DNA of 64,000 nucleotides from Flavipsychrobacter sp. Lineage in GTDB: Bacteria > Bacteroidota > Bacteroidia > Chitinophagales > Chitinophagaceae. The notes under the pieces are model-generated. The model was not told where the DNA came from. It made no database searches and saw only the letters and a list, made by a program, of their open reading frames with translations. This document shows positions 17,741-25,145 of this stretch, piece after piece. The DNA is taken from assembly GCA_041392855.1 (NCBI GenBank), contig JAWKLD010000001.1, positions 792,001 to 856,000 on the forward strand. The letters run 5' to 3'. The position numbers and the translations under genes were made by a program. Every line of letters starts with the position of its first letter. The first letter of the stretch is position 1.

Positions 17741-18646
17741 CTATTTCCTCCTAGCGCCCTCCAAAATACTGTTTGCCAGTCCATATTCATCAAGTAGTTC
17801 CTGCATCTTTTGGTAGAAGGCATCACGATAATATTTAGGTAATTCGTGACTGTTGTCGAAGTACTTATGGTAGCGCTCCAATAGTTCAGGATAATGCTTG
17901 CTTACGGCATTTAGTATAAGCGTTTTGCTATCTGCTTTTTCATTGCCAAAGAGGGTGATGGTAGCTGGTAAAACATAGTCAACCCCAATATGCTTGAAGG
18001 TGGAATACATCAGCTCCAAGTGTTCCGTAGTGTCGGATATAAAAGGTAGCAGCGGCATCAGGCTTACTCCTGTCAGAAAACCTTTGGCAACAGTTTTTTG
18101 TAAAGCCGCTAAACGAGCCGATGGTAATGTGGCTCCCGGTTCAAATATCTTTCCTACTTTATTGTCAAGCGTAGAGAAAGAGTAGGATACGATAACACCT
18201 CGTTGCAGGTCGTCTTTCAAGTCGTTGGGTAATATCGCTGTTTGGTCTATTTGATGTAAGAGATCAAAATCTCTTTCTATCAAGTCTGATTTGGTAATGA
18301 TGTGTACAGGGAATCTATGTTTGGCAATTACTTTAAGCGCTTGTCTGGTAAGCTGGTATTTCTTTTCTATCTGTAAGTAGGGGTCGGTAGCAGAAGAGAG
18401 AACTATAATACCGTATTGTCCTTTTTTAGCTCTATTAGCCAGTTGCTTGTCAAGTAGTGTTATGGCGTTTGTTTTTACTGATAGGGATGTCTCTAGGTTG
18501 GTACCATACTTGCTGCCTCTTATATAGCAGTACAAGCAGTTGAAGGAACAGCTACTATAGAGGTTTATGGTGTAGTCGTCCAAGAACCATGAATCTCTAT
18601 GCTTCTTTTTATTGAGTATCGATGTTACTTCAATTTCTTTGGGCAT
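17741..18646 (-). CDS. Radical SAM protein, SplB (spore photoproduct lyase-like) group
   Basis: 301 residues. The cluster-binding motif C-x3-C-x2-C is at residues 33-40 (CSFNCLYC) after NLYSSCSF, followed by YIRGSKYGTN, the usual pattern of COG1533-type radical SAM proteins. These were named for spore photoproduct lyase, but most non-sporulating members have unknown substrates. SDPYLQIEKKYQLTR and GVSLMPLLPFISDT are further typical segments. Its start overlaps the end of the DNA-alkylation-repair-like gene by 17 bp, which indicates translational coupling and suggests, without proof, a role near DNA or RNA repair. Confidence 0.8.
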   Translation of the reverse strand: MPKEIEVTSILNKKKHRDSWFLDDYTINLYSSCSFNCLYCYIRGSKYGTNLETSLSVKTNAITLLDKQLANRAKKGQYGIIVLSSATDPYLQIEKKYQLTRQALKVIAKHRFPVHIITKSDLIERDFDLLHQIDQTAILPNDLKDDLQRGVIVSYSFSTLDNKVGKIFEPGATLPSARLAALQKTVAKGFLTGVSLMPLLPFISDTTEHLELMYSTFKHIGVDYVLPATITLFGNEKADSKTLILNAVSKHYPELLERYHKYFDNSHELPKYYRDAFYQKMQELLDEYGLANSILEGARRK

Positions 18647-19352
18647 AGCTATTACGGTTTAGTCCTATTTCTATTTTCTTACGGAACCAGTTAGCCACTT
18701 GCTCGGTATTGTTTATTTCTTTTTGGTGCTGTTGTATAATATCAGGGTGAAACTTTGCGGTAGTTTTTGCTGCCCAGCCCACGCCTTGCCTTATCTCTTT
18801 GTCTTTAGTGTTGGCCATGGTAAGTAGCAGCTGAAAGAGTTGTACCGCATGCTTTGCTTTAAGTCCTTTTTTTATAGCATAATGCCCGCCTGCTCCCAGC
18901 GAACGGATGACCCAATTGCTATCGCTTGTTGATAGTTTTTTGATGATAGGTAGTGTTTGCTCAGGGTAGTGGAGTAGCGCATAGCCATAGGTGCGCTCCC
19001 CAATAATATCACATACATACCACACATCTGCTAATGAGATATAATGAGTAGCCATCTCCAACGATTTCGAGAAATGTGTAGATAAGCGTTGTTGTAAGAT
19101 AATACCTATCAATACATTCCCGCCGATGGTCTTTAGCTGTTCTATTTTAGTACAAAGTGGTATATGGTCTTCCTCGGGTAGTTGCTCATACAATAAGGTG
19201 GCAGCATGCTCCAACAAAGGGAACTTGATCTTTGCCGATAGAATATGCTCTTGTATAGCTGCTACACCTGCGTCAATACCCTTAGCGTTATAGACCTTAA
19301 TGCAGGAATCTACTCGTTTAGTTACTTCAGGCTTTTTGGTTATTATTATCAT
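18630..19352 (-). CDS. HEAT-repeat DNA alkylation repair-like protein
   Basis: 240 residues, wholly helical. It contains LADVWYVCDIIGERTYGYALL, which is split by the pattern W-x2-C-D, then NWVIRSLGAGGHYAIKKGL, then DKEIRQGVGWAAKTTAKFHPDII. These match the AlkD/AlkC-like HEAT repeat proteins in which repeats end in W-x-x-R/K surfaces that hold DNA. A promoter -7 element (TACCTTTG) lies 11 bp upstream of the ATG, so the leader should be very short. First gene of a two-gene operon with the radical SAM protein. Whether it is a glycosylase or a non-catalytic relative is not visible from sequence. Confidence 0.7.
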   Translation of the reverse strand: MIIITKKPEVTKRVDSCIKVYNAKGIDAGVAAIQEHILSAKIKFPLLEHAATLLYEQLPEEDHIPLCTKIEQLKTIGGNVLIGIILQQRLSTHFSKSLEMATHYISLADVWYVCDIIGERTYGYALLHYPEQTLPIIKKLSTSDSNWVIRSLGAGGHYAIKKGLKAKHAVQLFQLLLTMANTKDKEIRQGVGWAAKTTAKFHPDIIQQHQKEINNTEQVANWFRKKIEIGLNRNSYAQRN

Positions 19353-19362
19353 ATACCTTGTA

Positions 19363-19370
19363 CAAAGGTA
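19363..19370 (-). promoter_or_regulatory. Bacteroidota -7 promoter element (TACCTTTG)
   Basis: Matches TAnnTTTG exactly on the minus strand, 10 bp before the ATG of the alkylation-repair-like gene. The predicted leader would be only about 5 nt. A good -33 TTTG at standard spacing is not evident. Confidence 0.5.
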
Positions 19371-19404
19371 TTATTACCCATTGACAACCGTATGTCAGTA
19401 AGTG

Positions 19405-19884
19405 CTATTGCCTTAAGATATTTACAGCTGCGCTTACATTGTCGGCAAAAGGTTTTACATAGTCAGGCATGCCTTCGGTACAATCTTCCATACTCCATGT
19501 GTAAGTAGTGCCATCTATTACGGTAGTCACCATATTACCACTACAGTCTGCTGTGTTGGGACTGCGATAAGACTTCCCGTTCTCTTTCAGTAAGGCTTCG
19601 GGTATTTGATTTAATAAGGACTTTACCTGATCGTATTTTGCCTGACTTAGTTTGTAGTCAAATTTATATTGCTGTACGTTGGGTTTGGTGTTGGTGGTGT
19701 CTTCATAAGCACCTGTGTTGTTAATAAGGTAGTAATGCGATGGTGTTGCAGCCGGTGCAAACCCTGGATGCGTGCCAATGATCATCTCGCTGGTGTTGCG
19801 GTTAGTAATGCCGTCGGTCGGTTTTTTACAAGATGTGGTTACAGCCGCTATAGCAATGACTGTAAATAAGGTGTATAGTTTCAT
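19405..19884 (-). CDS. Hypothetical lipoprotein
   Basis: 159 residues with a lipoprotein signal (MKLYTLFTVIAIAAVTTSC, lipobox cysteine at residue 19 followed by KKP). The mature part is mostly hydrophilic, with a conserved-looking end: DCSGNMVTTVIDGTTYTWSMEDC, containing two cysteines that could bond. The family is not recognised. Likely anchored in the periplasmic or outer membrane leaflet. It follows the esterase-like gene at about 50 bp on the same strand. Confidence 0.65.
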   Translation of the reverse strand: MKLYTLFTVIAIAAVTTSCKKPTDGITNRNTSEMIIGTHPGFAPAATPSHYYLINNTGAYEDTTNTKPNVQQYKFDYKLSQAKYDQVKSLLNQIPEALLKENGKSYRSPNTADCSGNMVTTVIDGTTYTWSMEDCTEGMPDYVKPFADNVSAAVNILRQ

Positions 19885-19933
19885 ATAGTTTAGTTTTTAG
19901 CATTTAGGAAGAACAAGTATTGTGCCATACCGA

Positions 19934-20956
19934 TTACCATGTAGGGGTATTCAACCAATTGGTAAGATTAATGATCTCCTTTTTACCGTCGATAGTGATA
20001 TCAAAGTCGAAATCAATACCTTCTTTGATAGAGGAAGGAGCAACCGTAATTGGTTGTAGTTTAATTATAGCGCCATTGGACAGGAGTTTGTCGTATGCCT
20101 TATAAATATGCTGATTGTTTTGATATTCGGTAGCTGCCATGGTGTAGTTCTTGGCTGTCTTTTTTCTGAAATCGTAGATATGTTTTAGTACTCCGTCTAC
20201 CACAAGCCCGTCAACAGGAGGGTAAAGGGTTATTTTATCATTTGTCTGTGGTGTAGGCTCTTTTTTCAGCAGCGCTATACATTGGTCAATATGTTGTTGG
20301 TCATAAGCAGCAAAAGAATGTTTGCCTTCGGCTAAAATAAAGTAGGTGTGCTGGTTGAGCATGCTTTGCCTACGATATTCTACCAATAGAAATTCATAGG
20401 GTATGACTTTATCGTTTGTACAAGAGCTATACACAATGGTTTTACCCATGCCGTCGTAGTGGTTCACTTTTTTATAATAGTTGCCCAGTTGTGGGTATCC
20501 GTTGAAGAGGAGTAGCCCTGCATATTGTTTGGGATTGTTGTAGAAAAAGCGATAAGCCCCTGTACCCCCATCGGAGAAGCCAGATATGATTATCCGTTCA
20601 TAATCCTTACCATAGGTAGCTACTATTTGGTTGATGTATAACTCTCCTTTGTCCTCCAGCCAGTTATACTCATTGTAGGCAATAGGCAGTATCACGTCGT
20701 AGCCTGCATTAGTAGCAGCGGGTAAAAAGTACTGATTGCCCTCGAGTAGGTCGACAGTTGGCACAAGTGTAGGCTTTGTGCCTTTAAACTGGCTGACACC
20801 GCCATGCATGTATAGGATCAGTCCTGCTTTTTCAGACTGCTTCGTGTCAACTTTATGGTAGAGCAGATAATTATCTTCTATTTTAATAGAATCAACTGTG
20901 CTTGCCTGAGTGTTGAGAAAAGGAAGAAGGAGCAGTAGCGAGCAGACGAATTTCAT
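19934..20956 (-). CDS. Secreted alpha/beta hydrolase (esterase/PHB depolymerase-like)
   Basis: 340 residues with a signal peptide (MKFVCSLLLLLPFLNTQAS). The hydrolase core has an oxyanion HGG (residues 51-53, YMHGGVSQF) and a nucleophile elbow G-F-S-D-G at 126-130 with Ser128, in ERIIISGFSDGGTGAYRFF. ILAEGKHSFAAY near residue 215 likely carries the catalytic histidine. A C-terminal extension of about 100 residues has no obvious relatives. Probably periplasmic or secreted; the substrate is unknown. It is the first gene of a pair with the lipoprotein at 19405-19884. Confidence 0.7.
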   Translation of the reverse strand: MKFVCSLLLLLPFLNTQASTVDSIKIEDNYLLYHKVDTKQSEKAGLILYMHGGVSQFKGTKPTLVPTVDLLEGNQYFLPAATNAGYDVILPIAYNEYNWLEDKGELYINQIVATYGKDYERIIISGFSDGGTGAYRFFYNNPKQYAGLLLFNGYPQLGNYYKKVNHYDGMGKTIVYSSCTNDKVIPYEFLLVEYRRQSMLNQHTYFILAEGKHSFAAYDQQHIDQCIALLKKEPTPQTNDKITLYPPVDGLVVDGVLKHIYDFRKKTAKNYTMAATEYQNNQHIYKAYDKLLSNGAIIKLQPITVAPSSIKEGIDFDFDITIDGKKEIINLTNWLNTPTW

Positions 20957-21077
20957 GAAGTGTTATTATTATAGATAGACCCTCTAAAATACAAGTATTA
21001 TGCCAGTATGGTGGATATACTAAAACGTTATTATTATAGTTCTAGTAGTATTATCTTCATCTGCCATAGCAACAACA

Positions 21078-21620
21078 ATGAACAGATACCTGCCCTTATT
21101 ACTCATATGCATACTAGCTGGCTGCGGTTTGTGTACCGACTTGGAAAATATACAATGGTCGGCAAATATGGACGGTGCTAAAAAAAGAGGGGTGTTTCTT
21201 AAACGGTATGAGCTGGTTTCCATAAGTGGTACTGAAACAGTGATAGGAGAGGCTTGGCTGGAACAGCAATGGTATAATTATGTAAAGGCGTTCACCATAG
21301 ATATGGTGTTAGACACAGGATATTCCTTTTGCTTCACAGTAGAGAAATACGATACAACACAAATTAACTTCCACCATCCTTGGGGATCACCTAAAGGTTC
21401 ATGGCCTATATGGAGCGTTGACACCAAGGGGTATATTAACTCCAAGTACGCCGACCCTCGACTATTTAATACTTTGTTACATGTGCGACAACTATCCTTA
21501 GTAGATACTGTAGGTATAGATACGCTTTCCTTTATTTTATTGGAAAGAACATGGAATGACAGCCTAGGCACAAATGTTGAAACGCCTTATGGTGAGATGA
21601 TGTTCAGAGCGGTAGAATAA
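21078..21620 (+). CDS. Hypothetical lipoprotein
   Basis: 180 residues. The leader MNRYLPLLLICILAGCGLC has a lipobox (L-A-G-C, cysteine 16). The mature domain is predicted mostly beta (YELVSISGTETVIGEAW, YSFCFTVEKYDTTQINF) and has no family I recognise. It faces the next gene tail to tail: its stop codon at 21618-21620 is immediately followed by the complement of the neighbour's stop at 21621-21623, with no gap. Confidence 0.65.
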   Translation: MNRYLPLLLICILAGCGLCTDLENIQWSANMDGAKKRGVFLKRYELVSISGTETVIGEAWLEQQWYNYVKAFTIDMVLDTGYSFCFTVEKYDTTQINFHHPWGSPKGSWPIWSVDTKGYINSKYADPRLFNTLLHVRQLSLVDTVGIDTLSFILLERTWNDSLGTNVETPYGEMMFRAVE

Positions 21621-22193
21621 CTAGAGATGTATGGTGTCTATATGTGTTATACTATCGTCTAGTTTGTAGAGGAGGAGTACTCTATTGAATTCGGGTTGTT
21701 CAACAAAGTCAAGGTCTTCATTATGTTCTGTAGTAGGTATTACCGTGTCCTCGGTTGTTGCTTCAACCTTGTGAGTGAGTGCATATATGAGTATGGCTAG
21801 CCAAATGGCAGTTAAAAAACTAAATATGATAGTTAATGATTTCTTGTGTTTACTAATAAAAGGAGCAAGTGTATAATCTAGGATTTTATATTTGTTATAA
21901 GCATATAGTAATTGCTGGTTAGCTAAAAGTTGATCACTAACGCTTTCTATTTTTGCAGCACTGTCATGCACATCAGCATACTGCCAGTAGTCTTTGGGCA
22001 CACCGTAGTGAAAAGTGGCTTGGTCAATACATTCTTCTGGAGACTTGCCTTTGTGTTTGCCTATCTGAGTAAAACCCTTGTGTACTGTTAGTTCGCATAT
22101 TCTGTAGTATACACCTTTGTGTGTATCGGTGAGGTGTTCCTCTATACGTAGTGTATATGGGTCGTATCCTAATGTTCTGGTAATGATGCGCAT
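21621..22193 (-). CDS. Hypothetical protein with one membrane helix
   Basis: 190 residues. The N-terminal 80 residues look soluble (YYRICELTVHKGFTQIGKHKGKSPEECIDQA, described here as a beta-hairpin followed by a helix). A single membrane segment SLTIIFSFLTAIWLAILIYAL lies at about residues 118-138, followed by an acidic tail. No signal peptide. It converges with the lipoprotein gene at zero distance. Function unknown. Confidence 0.6.
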   Translation of the reverse strand: MRIITRTLGYDPYTLRIEEHLTDTHKGVYYRICELTVHKGFTQIGKHKGKSPEECIDQATFHYGVPKDYWQYADVHDSAAKIESVSDQLLANQQLLYAYNKYKILDYTLAPFISKHKKSLTIIFSFLTAIWLAILIYALTHKVEATTEDTVIPTTEHNEDLDFVEQPEFNRVLLLYKLDDSITHIDTIHL

Positions 22194-22302
22194 AGGGTAG
22201 ACCTAAATTACAGAAAACAGTTTAGCTGTCCCAACTACCCTAAAACTAAGACACAATACACCTTCTTTGCGGTACATTTTTTCAGTCCGCCTACCGCCAT
22301 TC

Positions 22303-22344
22303 TGTCAATATGACACGGTAAGGGCTATTGGAACGGGGATTGAT
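22303..22344 (+). promoter_or_regulatory. Possible sigma-54-type promoter with upstream palindrome before htpG
   Basis: TTGGAACG-GGGA-TTGAT at 22328-22344 fits the sigma-54 pattern TGGCACG-N4-TTGCW with correct spacing and the essential -24 GG, but has A for C at -12. A palindrome TGTCA-ATA-TGACA lies just upstream at 22303-22315 and may be an activator site. The predicted start of transcription is about 30 nt before the htpG ATG. Alternative: chance match. Confidence 0.45.
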
Positions 22345-22385
22345 TAGGTACTAGCATAACTATAAAAAGTAAAAACATAATAGAT

Positions 22386-24275
22386 ATGCAAGAAAAAGGT
22401 ACTATTTCCATACATACGGAAAACATCTTTCCCATTATTAAGAAGTTCCTTTATTCGGATAATGAGATATTCCTTCGTGAGCTAGTGTCTAACGCTACCG
22501 ATGCCGTACAGAAGCTAAGACGTCTATCGTCTCTTGGCGAGTACAAGGGCGAGCTACCTACACCAATGGTAGAGGTGAAGCTGGATGCTGAAAAGAAGAC
22601 CATTACTATTTCAGATAATGGCTTGGGGATGACGGCTGAGGAGATCAAGAAATACATCAACCAAATCGCCTTCTCTGGTGCTACAGAGTTTGTAGAGAAG
22701 TTCAAAGAAGCTAAAGATGCCAATGAGATCATTGGTAAGTTCGGTTTGGGTTTCTATTCTGCTTTCATGGTGGCAGACACGGTGGAGATCAACACACTTT
22801 CTTATCAAGAGGGTGCAGAAGCGGCACGTTGGGAGTGTGATGGTAGTACTAGCTTTGAGATAAGTGCAGGTAGCCGTGATACGGTAGGTACTGATATTAT
22901 ACTACATGTGAACGAAGAGAGCGAAGAGTTTTTAGAAGAGTATAAGCTGAAGCAAATATTGGATAAGCATTGCCGTTTCTTACCAATACCTGTAAAGTTT
23001 GGTACGAGAACAGAGCAAGAGCCTGATGGTGAGGATGAGGAAGGCAAGCCTAAATACAAGTCGGTAGAGTTGGATAATATCATCAACAATACCGCTCCTA
23101 TCTGGACAAAAGCGCCTAGCGACCTGACAGACGAAGACTACCTGAATTTCTACCGCGAGCTATATCCGATGACGGAAGACCCGCTATTCTGGATACACCT
23201 GAATGTAGACTATCCATTCAACCTGACAGGGGTATTGTACTTCCCTAAATTGAAGAAAGACTTCAACCCAATGCAGGAGAACAAGATCAAGCTTTTCTCT
23301 CGTCAGGTATTCATTACCGATGAGGTGAAGGAGATCGTACCGGAGTTCTTAATGATGCTACACGGGGTGATAGACTCTCCGGATATCCCGTTGAACGTAT
23401 CGCGTAGCTTCTTACAGGCAGATGGTAATGTGAAGAAGATAAATAGCTACATCACTAAGAAGGTGGCTGATAAATTAGCAGAGCTATTCAAGAGCGATCG
23501 TGAGGGCTACCAGTCTAAATGGCAAGATGTTGGTCTGTTTGTGAAATACGGTATGGTGACTGATGAGAAGTTCTACGAGAAGGCCACTAAGTTTGCCCTG
23601 TTGAAGAATACGAAGAACGAATTCTACACACTAGACGAATATAAAGAGAAGGTAGAGCCTACACAGAAGAATAAAGAAGAGCAGTTGGTGTACTTATACG
23701 CTACCGACCCTGAGAAGCAAAACTTTCAGATACAAGCGGCGGCTAAAAAGGATTATGATGTATTGCTTATGGATTCTCCTATCGATAATCACTTTGTGAG
23801 CTTCATGGAGCATAAGCTGGAGAAAATAACCCTAAGACGTGTAGACTCTGATACGATAAACAACCTCATCAAAAAAGAAGATGCTGTAGCTCATGCGTTA
23901 ACAGAAGAAGAAACAAAGATGGTGACCGAGATATTCAACAAAGCCATCAACAAAGGGGAGACCATGAAGGTAGAAGTAGAGAGCATAAGTGCAGACGAAC
24001 TACCTGTAACGGTGACAATGGACGAGATGACCCGCCGTATGCGTGAGATGGCACAAATGAACCCAAGCATGGCTATGTTTGGTGCTATGCCGGAGAGCTA
24101 CAAAGTAGGGGTGAATGGTAATCATGAGCTGATTAGCCGTATACTAAAGGCAGAGCAGGAAGATGATAGGGTACGCATTGCCCGTCATGCATTCGACTTG
24201 GCATTGCTATCGCAGGATATGCTAAAGGGTGAGGACTTGACCAACTTCCTCAACCGTAGTGTAGCCATGATGTAA
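22386..24275 (+). CDS. htpG: Molecular chaperone HtpG (Hsp90)
   Basis: 629 residues, full length for bacterial Hsp90. The GHKL ATPase motifs are intact: E32 and N36 in LRELVSNATDA, DNGLGM at 77-82, and GKFGLGF at 117-123. The middle domain (FIWI-type WIHLNVDYPFNL, then LYFPKL, SRQVFI, RSFLQ) and the C-terminal dimerisation domain (LARHAFDLALLSQ-like segment near 600) follow. It is a cytosolic ATP-dependent chaperone for client folding and stress survival. It has an acidic insertion EPDGEDEEGKPK near residue 217, as in other Bacteroidota. Its terminator was split by a transposon 45 bp downstream. Confidence 0.97.
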   Translation: MQEKGTISIHTENIFPIIKKFLYSDNEIFLRELVSNATDAVQKLRRLSSLGEYKGELPTPMVEVKLDAEKKTITISDNGLGMTAEEIKKYINQIAFSGATEFVEKFKEAKDANEIIGKFGLGFYSAFMVADTVEINTLSYQEGAEAARWECDGSTSFEISAGSRDTVGTDIILHVNEESEEFLEEYKLKQILDKHCRFLPIPVKFGTRTEQEPDGEDEEGKPKYKSVELDNIINNTAPIWTKAPSDLTDEDYLNFYRELYPMTEDPLFWIHLNVDYPFNLTGVLYFPKLKKDFNPMQENKIKLFSRQVFITDEVKEIVPEFLMMLHGVIDSPDIPLNVSRSFLQADGNVKKINSYITKKVADKLAELFKSDREGYQSKWQDVGLFVKYGMVTDEKFYEKATKFALLKNTKNEFYTLDEYKEKVEPTQKNKEEQLVYLYATDPEKQNFQIQAAAKKDYDVLLMDSPIDNHFVSFMEHKLEKITLRRVDSDTINNLIKKEDAVAHALTEEETKMVTEIFNKAINKGETMKVEVESISADELPVTVTMDEMTRRMREMAQMNPSMAMFGAMPESYKVGVNGNHELISRILKAEQEDDRVRIARHAFDLALLSQDMLKGEDLTNFLNRSVAMM

Positions 24276-24320
24276 GTATTGTTTTTTAATGGTTCTATAA
24301 ATTTAAAGCCCCTCGTAAGG

Positions 24321-24345
24321 GGTAACTATATACTACTTGGGACAA
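24321..24345 (+). repeat. Left terminal inverted repeat of the transposon
   Basis: Begins GGTAACTATATACTAC and ends CTTGGGACAA; pairs with the right end except at the third base. The target repeat TCGTAAGG lies directly outside, at 24313-24320. The junction creates a new small hairpin CCCCT-CGTA-AGGGG from host and element bases. Confidence 0.9.
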
Positions 24346-24354
24346 GGGTAGGCA

Positions 24355-24382
24355 AATAAAAAACAGCGTGTTATTCGCTGTT
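24355..24382 (-). terminator. Terminator of the minus-strand passenger gene at the left end
   Basis: AACAGCG / CGCTGTT, 7 bp, loop of 7, followed on the minus strand by TTTTTTATTT. The right arm overlaps the stop codon region of the gene at 24371. It also prevents this gene's transcript from leaving the element. Confidence 0.75.
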
Positions 24383-24778
24383 TCCCCCGTTTTCAAACTT
24401 GTAAATATTACTTGATATTTTTGATAGTAAATCTATTGGAGCATCTATATTGCCATCTTTCACCCAAGAGCCTTTACCTTTTGTGGATTGCAAAAGTTCA
24501 TTTTTAATATTAATACCTTGCCGCTTATCTTCAAAGGTGATATAATAATCTTTCCATTCAACCCGTCCTCTCCCTTCTCCTTCTATTCTTTCTTCTGTAC
24601 GATATTTGAAGCTATATTCCTTCTCTTCAAAAGCAAAATGTAATTCAATCATATCTTTTTCTTCTTTCTTACCTCCAAAGCTCATACCCACCATTTCCTC
24701 AAAAGTGCCGTCAAACTTCACCTTTTCTTCGTACTTATCAGCACGTTCTTTCTTTTTATTGTCTTTATCGTTACTCAT
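24371..24778 (-). CDS. Hypothetical charged passenger protein
   Basis: 135 residues from the ATG at 24778 (MSNDKDNKKKERAD); a further ATG at 24787 would add three residues. Very rich in Lys and Glu. The C-terminal two thirds look beta-rich (KDMIELHFAFEEKEYSFKY, then VEWKDYYITFEDKRQGINI, both described as strand pairs). No signal peptide or membrane segment. Family not recognised. Its likely promoter, TAAATTTG at 24785-24792 on the minus strand, is back to back with that of the first small RNA. Confidence 0.6.
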   Translation of the reverse strand: MSNDKDNKKKERADKYEEKVKFDGTFEEMVGMSFGGKKEEKDMIELHFAFEEKEYSFKYRTEERIEGEGRGRVEWKDYYITFEDKRQGINIKNELLQSTKGKGSWVKDGNIDAPIDLLSKISSNIYKFENGGNSE

Positions 24779-24815
24779 ATAAAGCAAATTTAATTAATAT
24801 CTGGTACTATTGTTG

Positions 24816-24823
24816 TACCTTTG
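24816..24823 (+). promoter_or_regulatory. -7 promoter element (TACCTTTG) of small RNA 1
   Basis: Exact TAnnTTTG match, placing the start of transcription near 24829-24831, right before the closing stem of the predicted RNA. No clear TTTG is seen 18-20 bp upstream (the area is AT-rich). Confidence 0.55.
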
Positions 24824-24829
24824 TAGTTG

Positions 24830-25057
24830 AAACAGGAAAGCCTCGTAGAAACGAGGCGACCACCGCGAATGGTTCTTTTCCTGTGGACTGTAAACGACTT
24901 ACAACGGGACGGCGTGTATTGTTTAGCTTATGAGACTAACAACGTACCGTAACTCTAATGTGGTCGGCAGTATATGTTGGCTGCCCTAATCTGTTGTAGT
25001 TTCGTTCCTTGGTCATCTTAAATACGGGCAATTAATTTTGCCCTTTCTTATCTTTTC
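24830..25057 (+). ncRNA. Predicted structured small RNA 1, about 220 nt
   Basis: No ORF. The 5' part folds as a three-way junction: closing stem ACAGGAAA (24832-24839) / TTTCCTGT (24877-24884), hairpin GCCTCG-TAGAAA-CGAGGC (24840-24857), hairpin ACCA/TGGT (24859-24873). Then come TGTAA/TTACA (24889-24903), a longer imperfect stem ACGG...TTGTTTAG / CTAACAA...CCGT (24909-24950) and GGCAG/CTGCC (24966-24985). GACCAC (24858-24863) can alternatively pair with GTGGTC (24960-24965). It ends in a terminator hairpin GGGCAA/TTGCCC (25026-25043) with a T-rich tail. I could not match it to rnpB, tmRNA, SRP RNA or 6S RNA. Function unknown. Confidence 0.6.
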
Positions 25058-25066
25058 TTATCTTTG
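25037..25066 (+). promoter_or_regulatory. Consensus Bacteroidota promoter of small RNA 2
   Basis: TTTG at 25037-25040, 18-bp spacer, TATCTTTG at 25059-25066. The -33 box lies inside the terminator of small RNA 1, so the two transcription units are packed without a gap. Predicted start of transcription is about 25072. Confidence 0.7.
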
Positions 25067-25071
25067 TAGCA

Positions 25072-25145
25072 TTAAGAGTCTGTTTCGACAGTCTTTAAAT
25101 TTTAGCAAATTATAATACCGATGTAACTACATCGGTATTTTTTAT
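25072..25145 (+). ncRNA. Predicted small RNA 2, about 74 nt, antisense-type to the neighbouring mRNA leader
   Basis: Starts just after a consensus promoter. It has a hairpin CTGT-TTCG-ACAG (25080-25091), a single-stranded AT-rich segment, and a terminator ATACCGATGT-AACT-ACATCGGTAT (25115-25138) with a T run. The single-stranded segment 25092-25107 (TCTTTAAATTTTAGCA) is the exact complement, over 16 nt, of the predicted leader of the mRNA for the gene at 25142-25960, where the same plus-strand sequence occurs at 25969-25984. It is encoded tail to tail with that gene. Pairing would cover positions -9 to -24 before the AUG, so it is well placed to block translation. Expression is not shown. Confidence 0.6.

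Noticed and set aside
24310..24320. An 11-bp target duplication CCCTCGTAAGG
   Set aside because: The outer three C on the right are better read as the end of the transposon, because both ends then begin with GG; this leaves 8 bp, the expected size for IS1595.
24830..25057. Small RNA 1 as rnpB or tmRNA
   Set aside because: GGAAAG near the 5' end recalls RNase P, but the conserved 3' ACAGAAA region is missing; no tag-reading frame or tRNA-like end for tmRNA.
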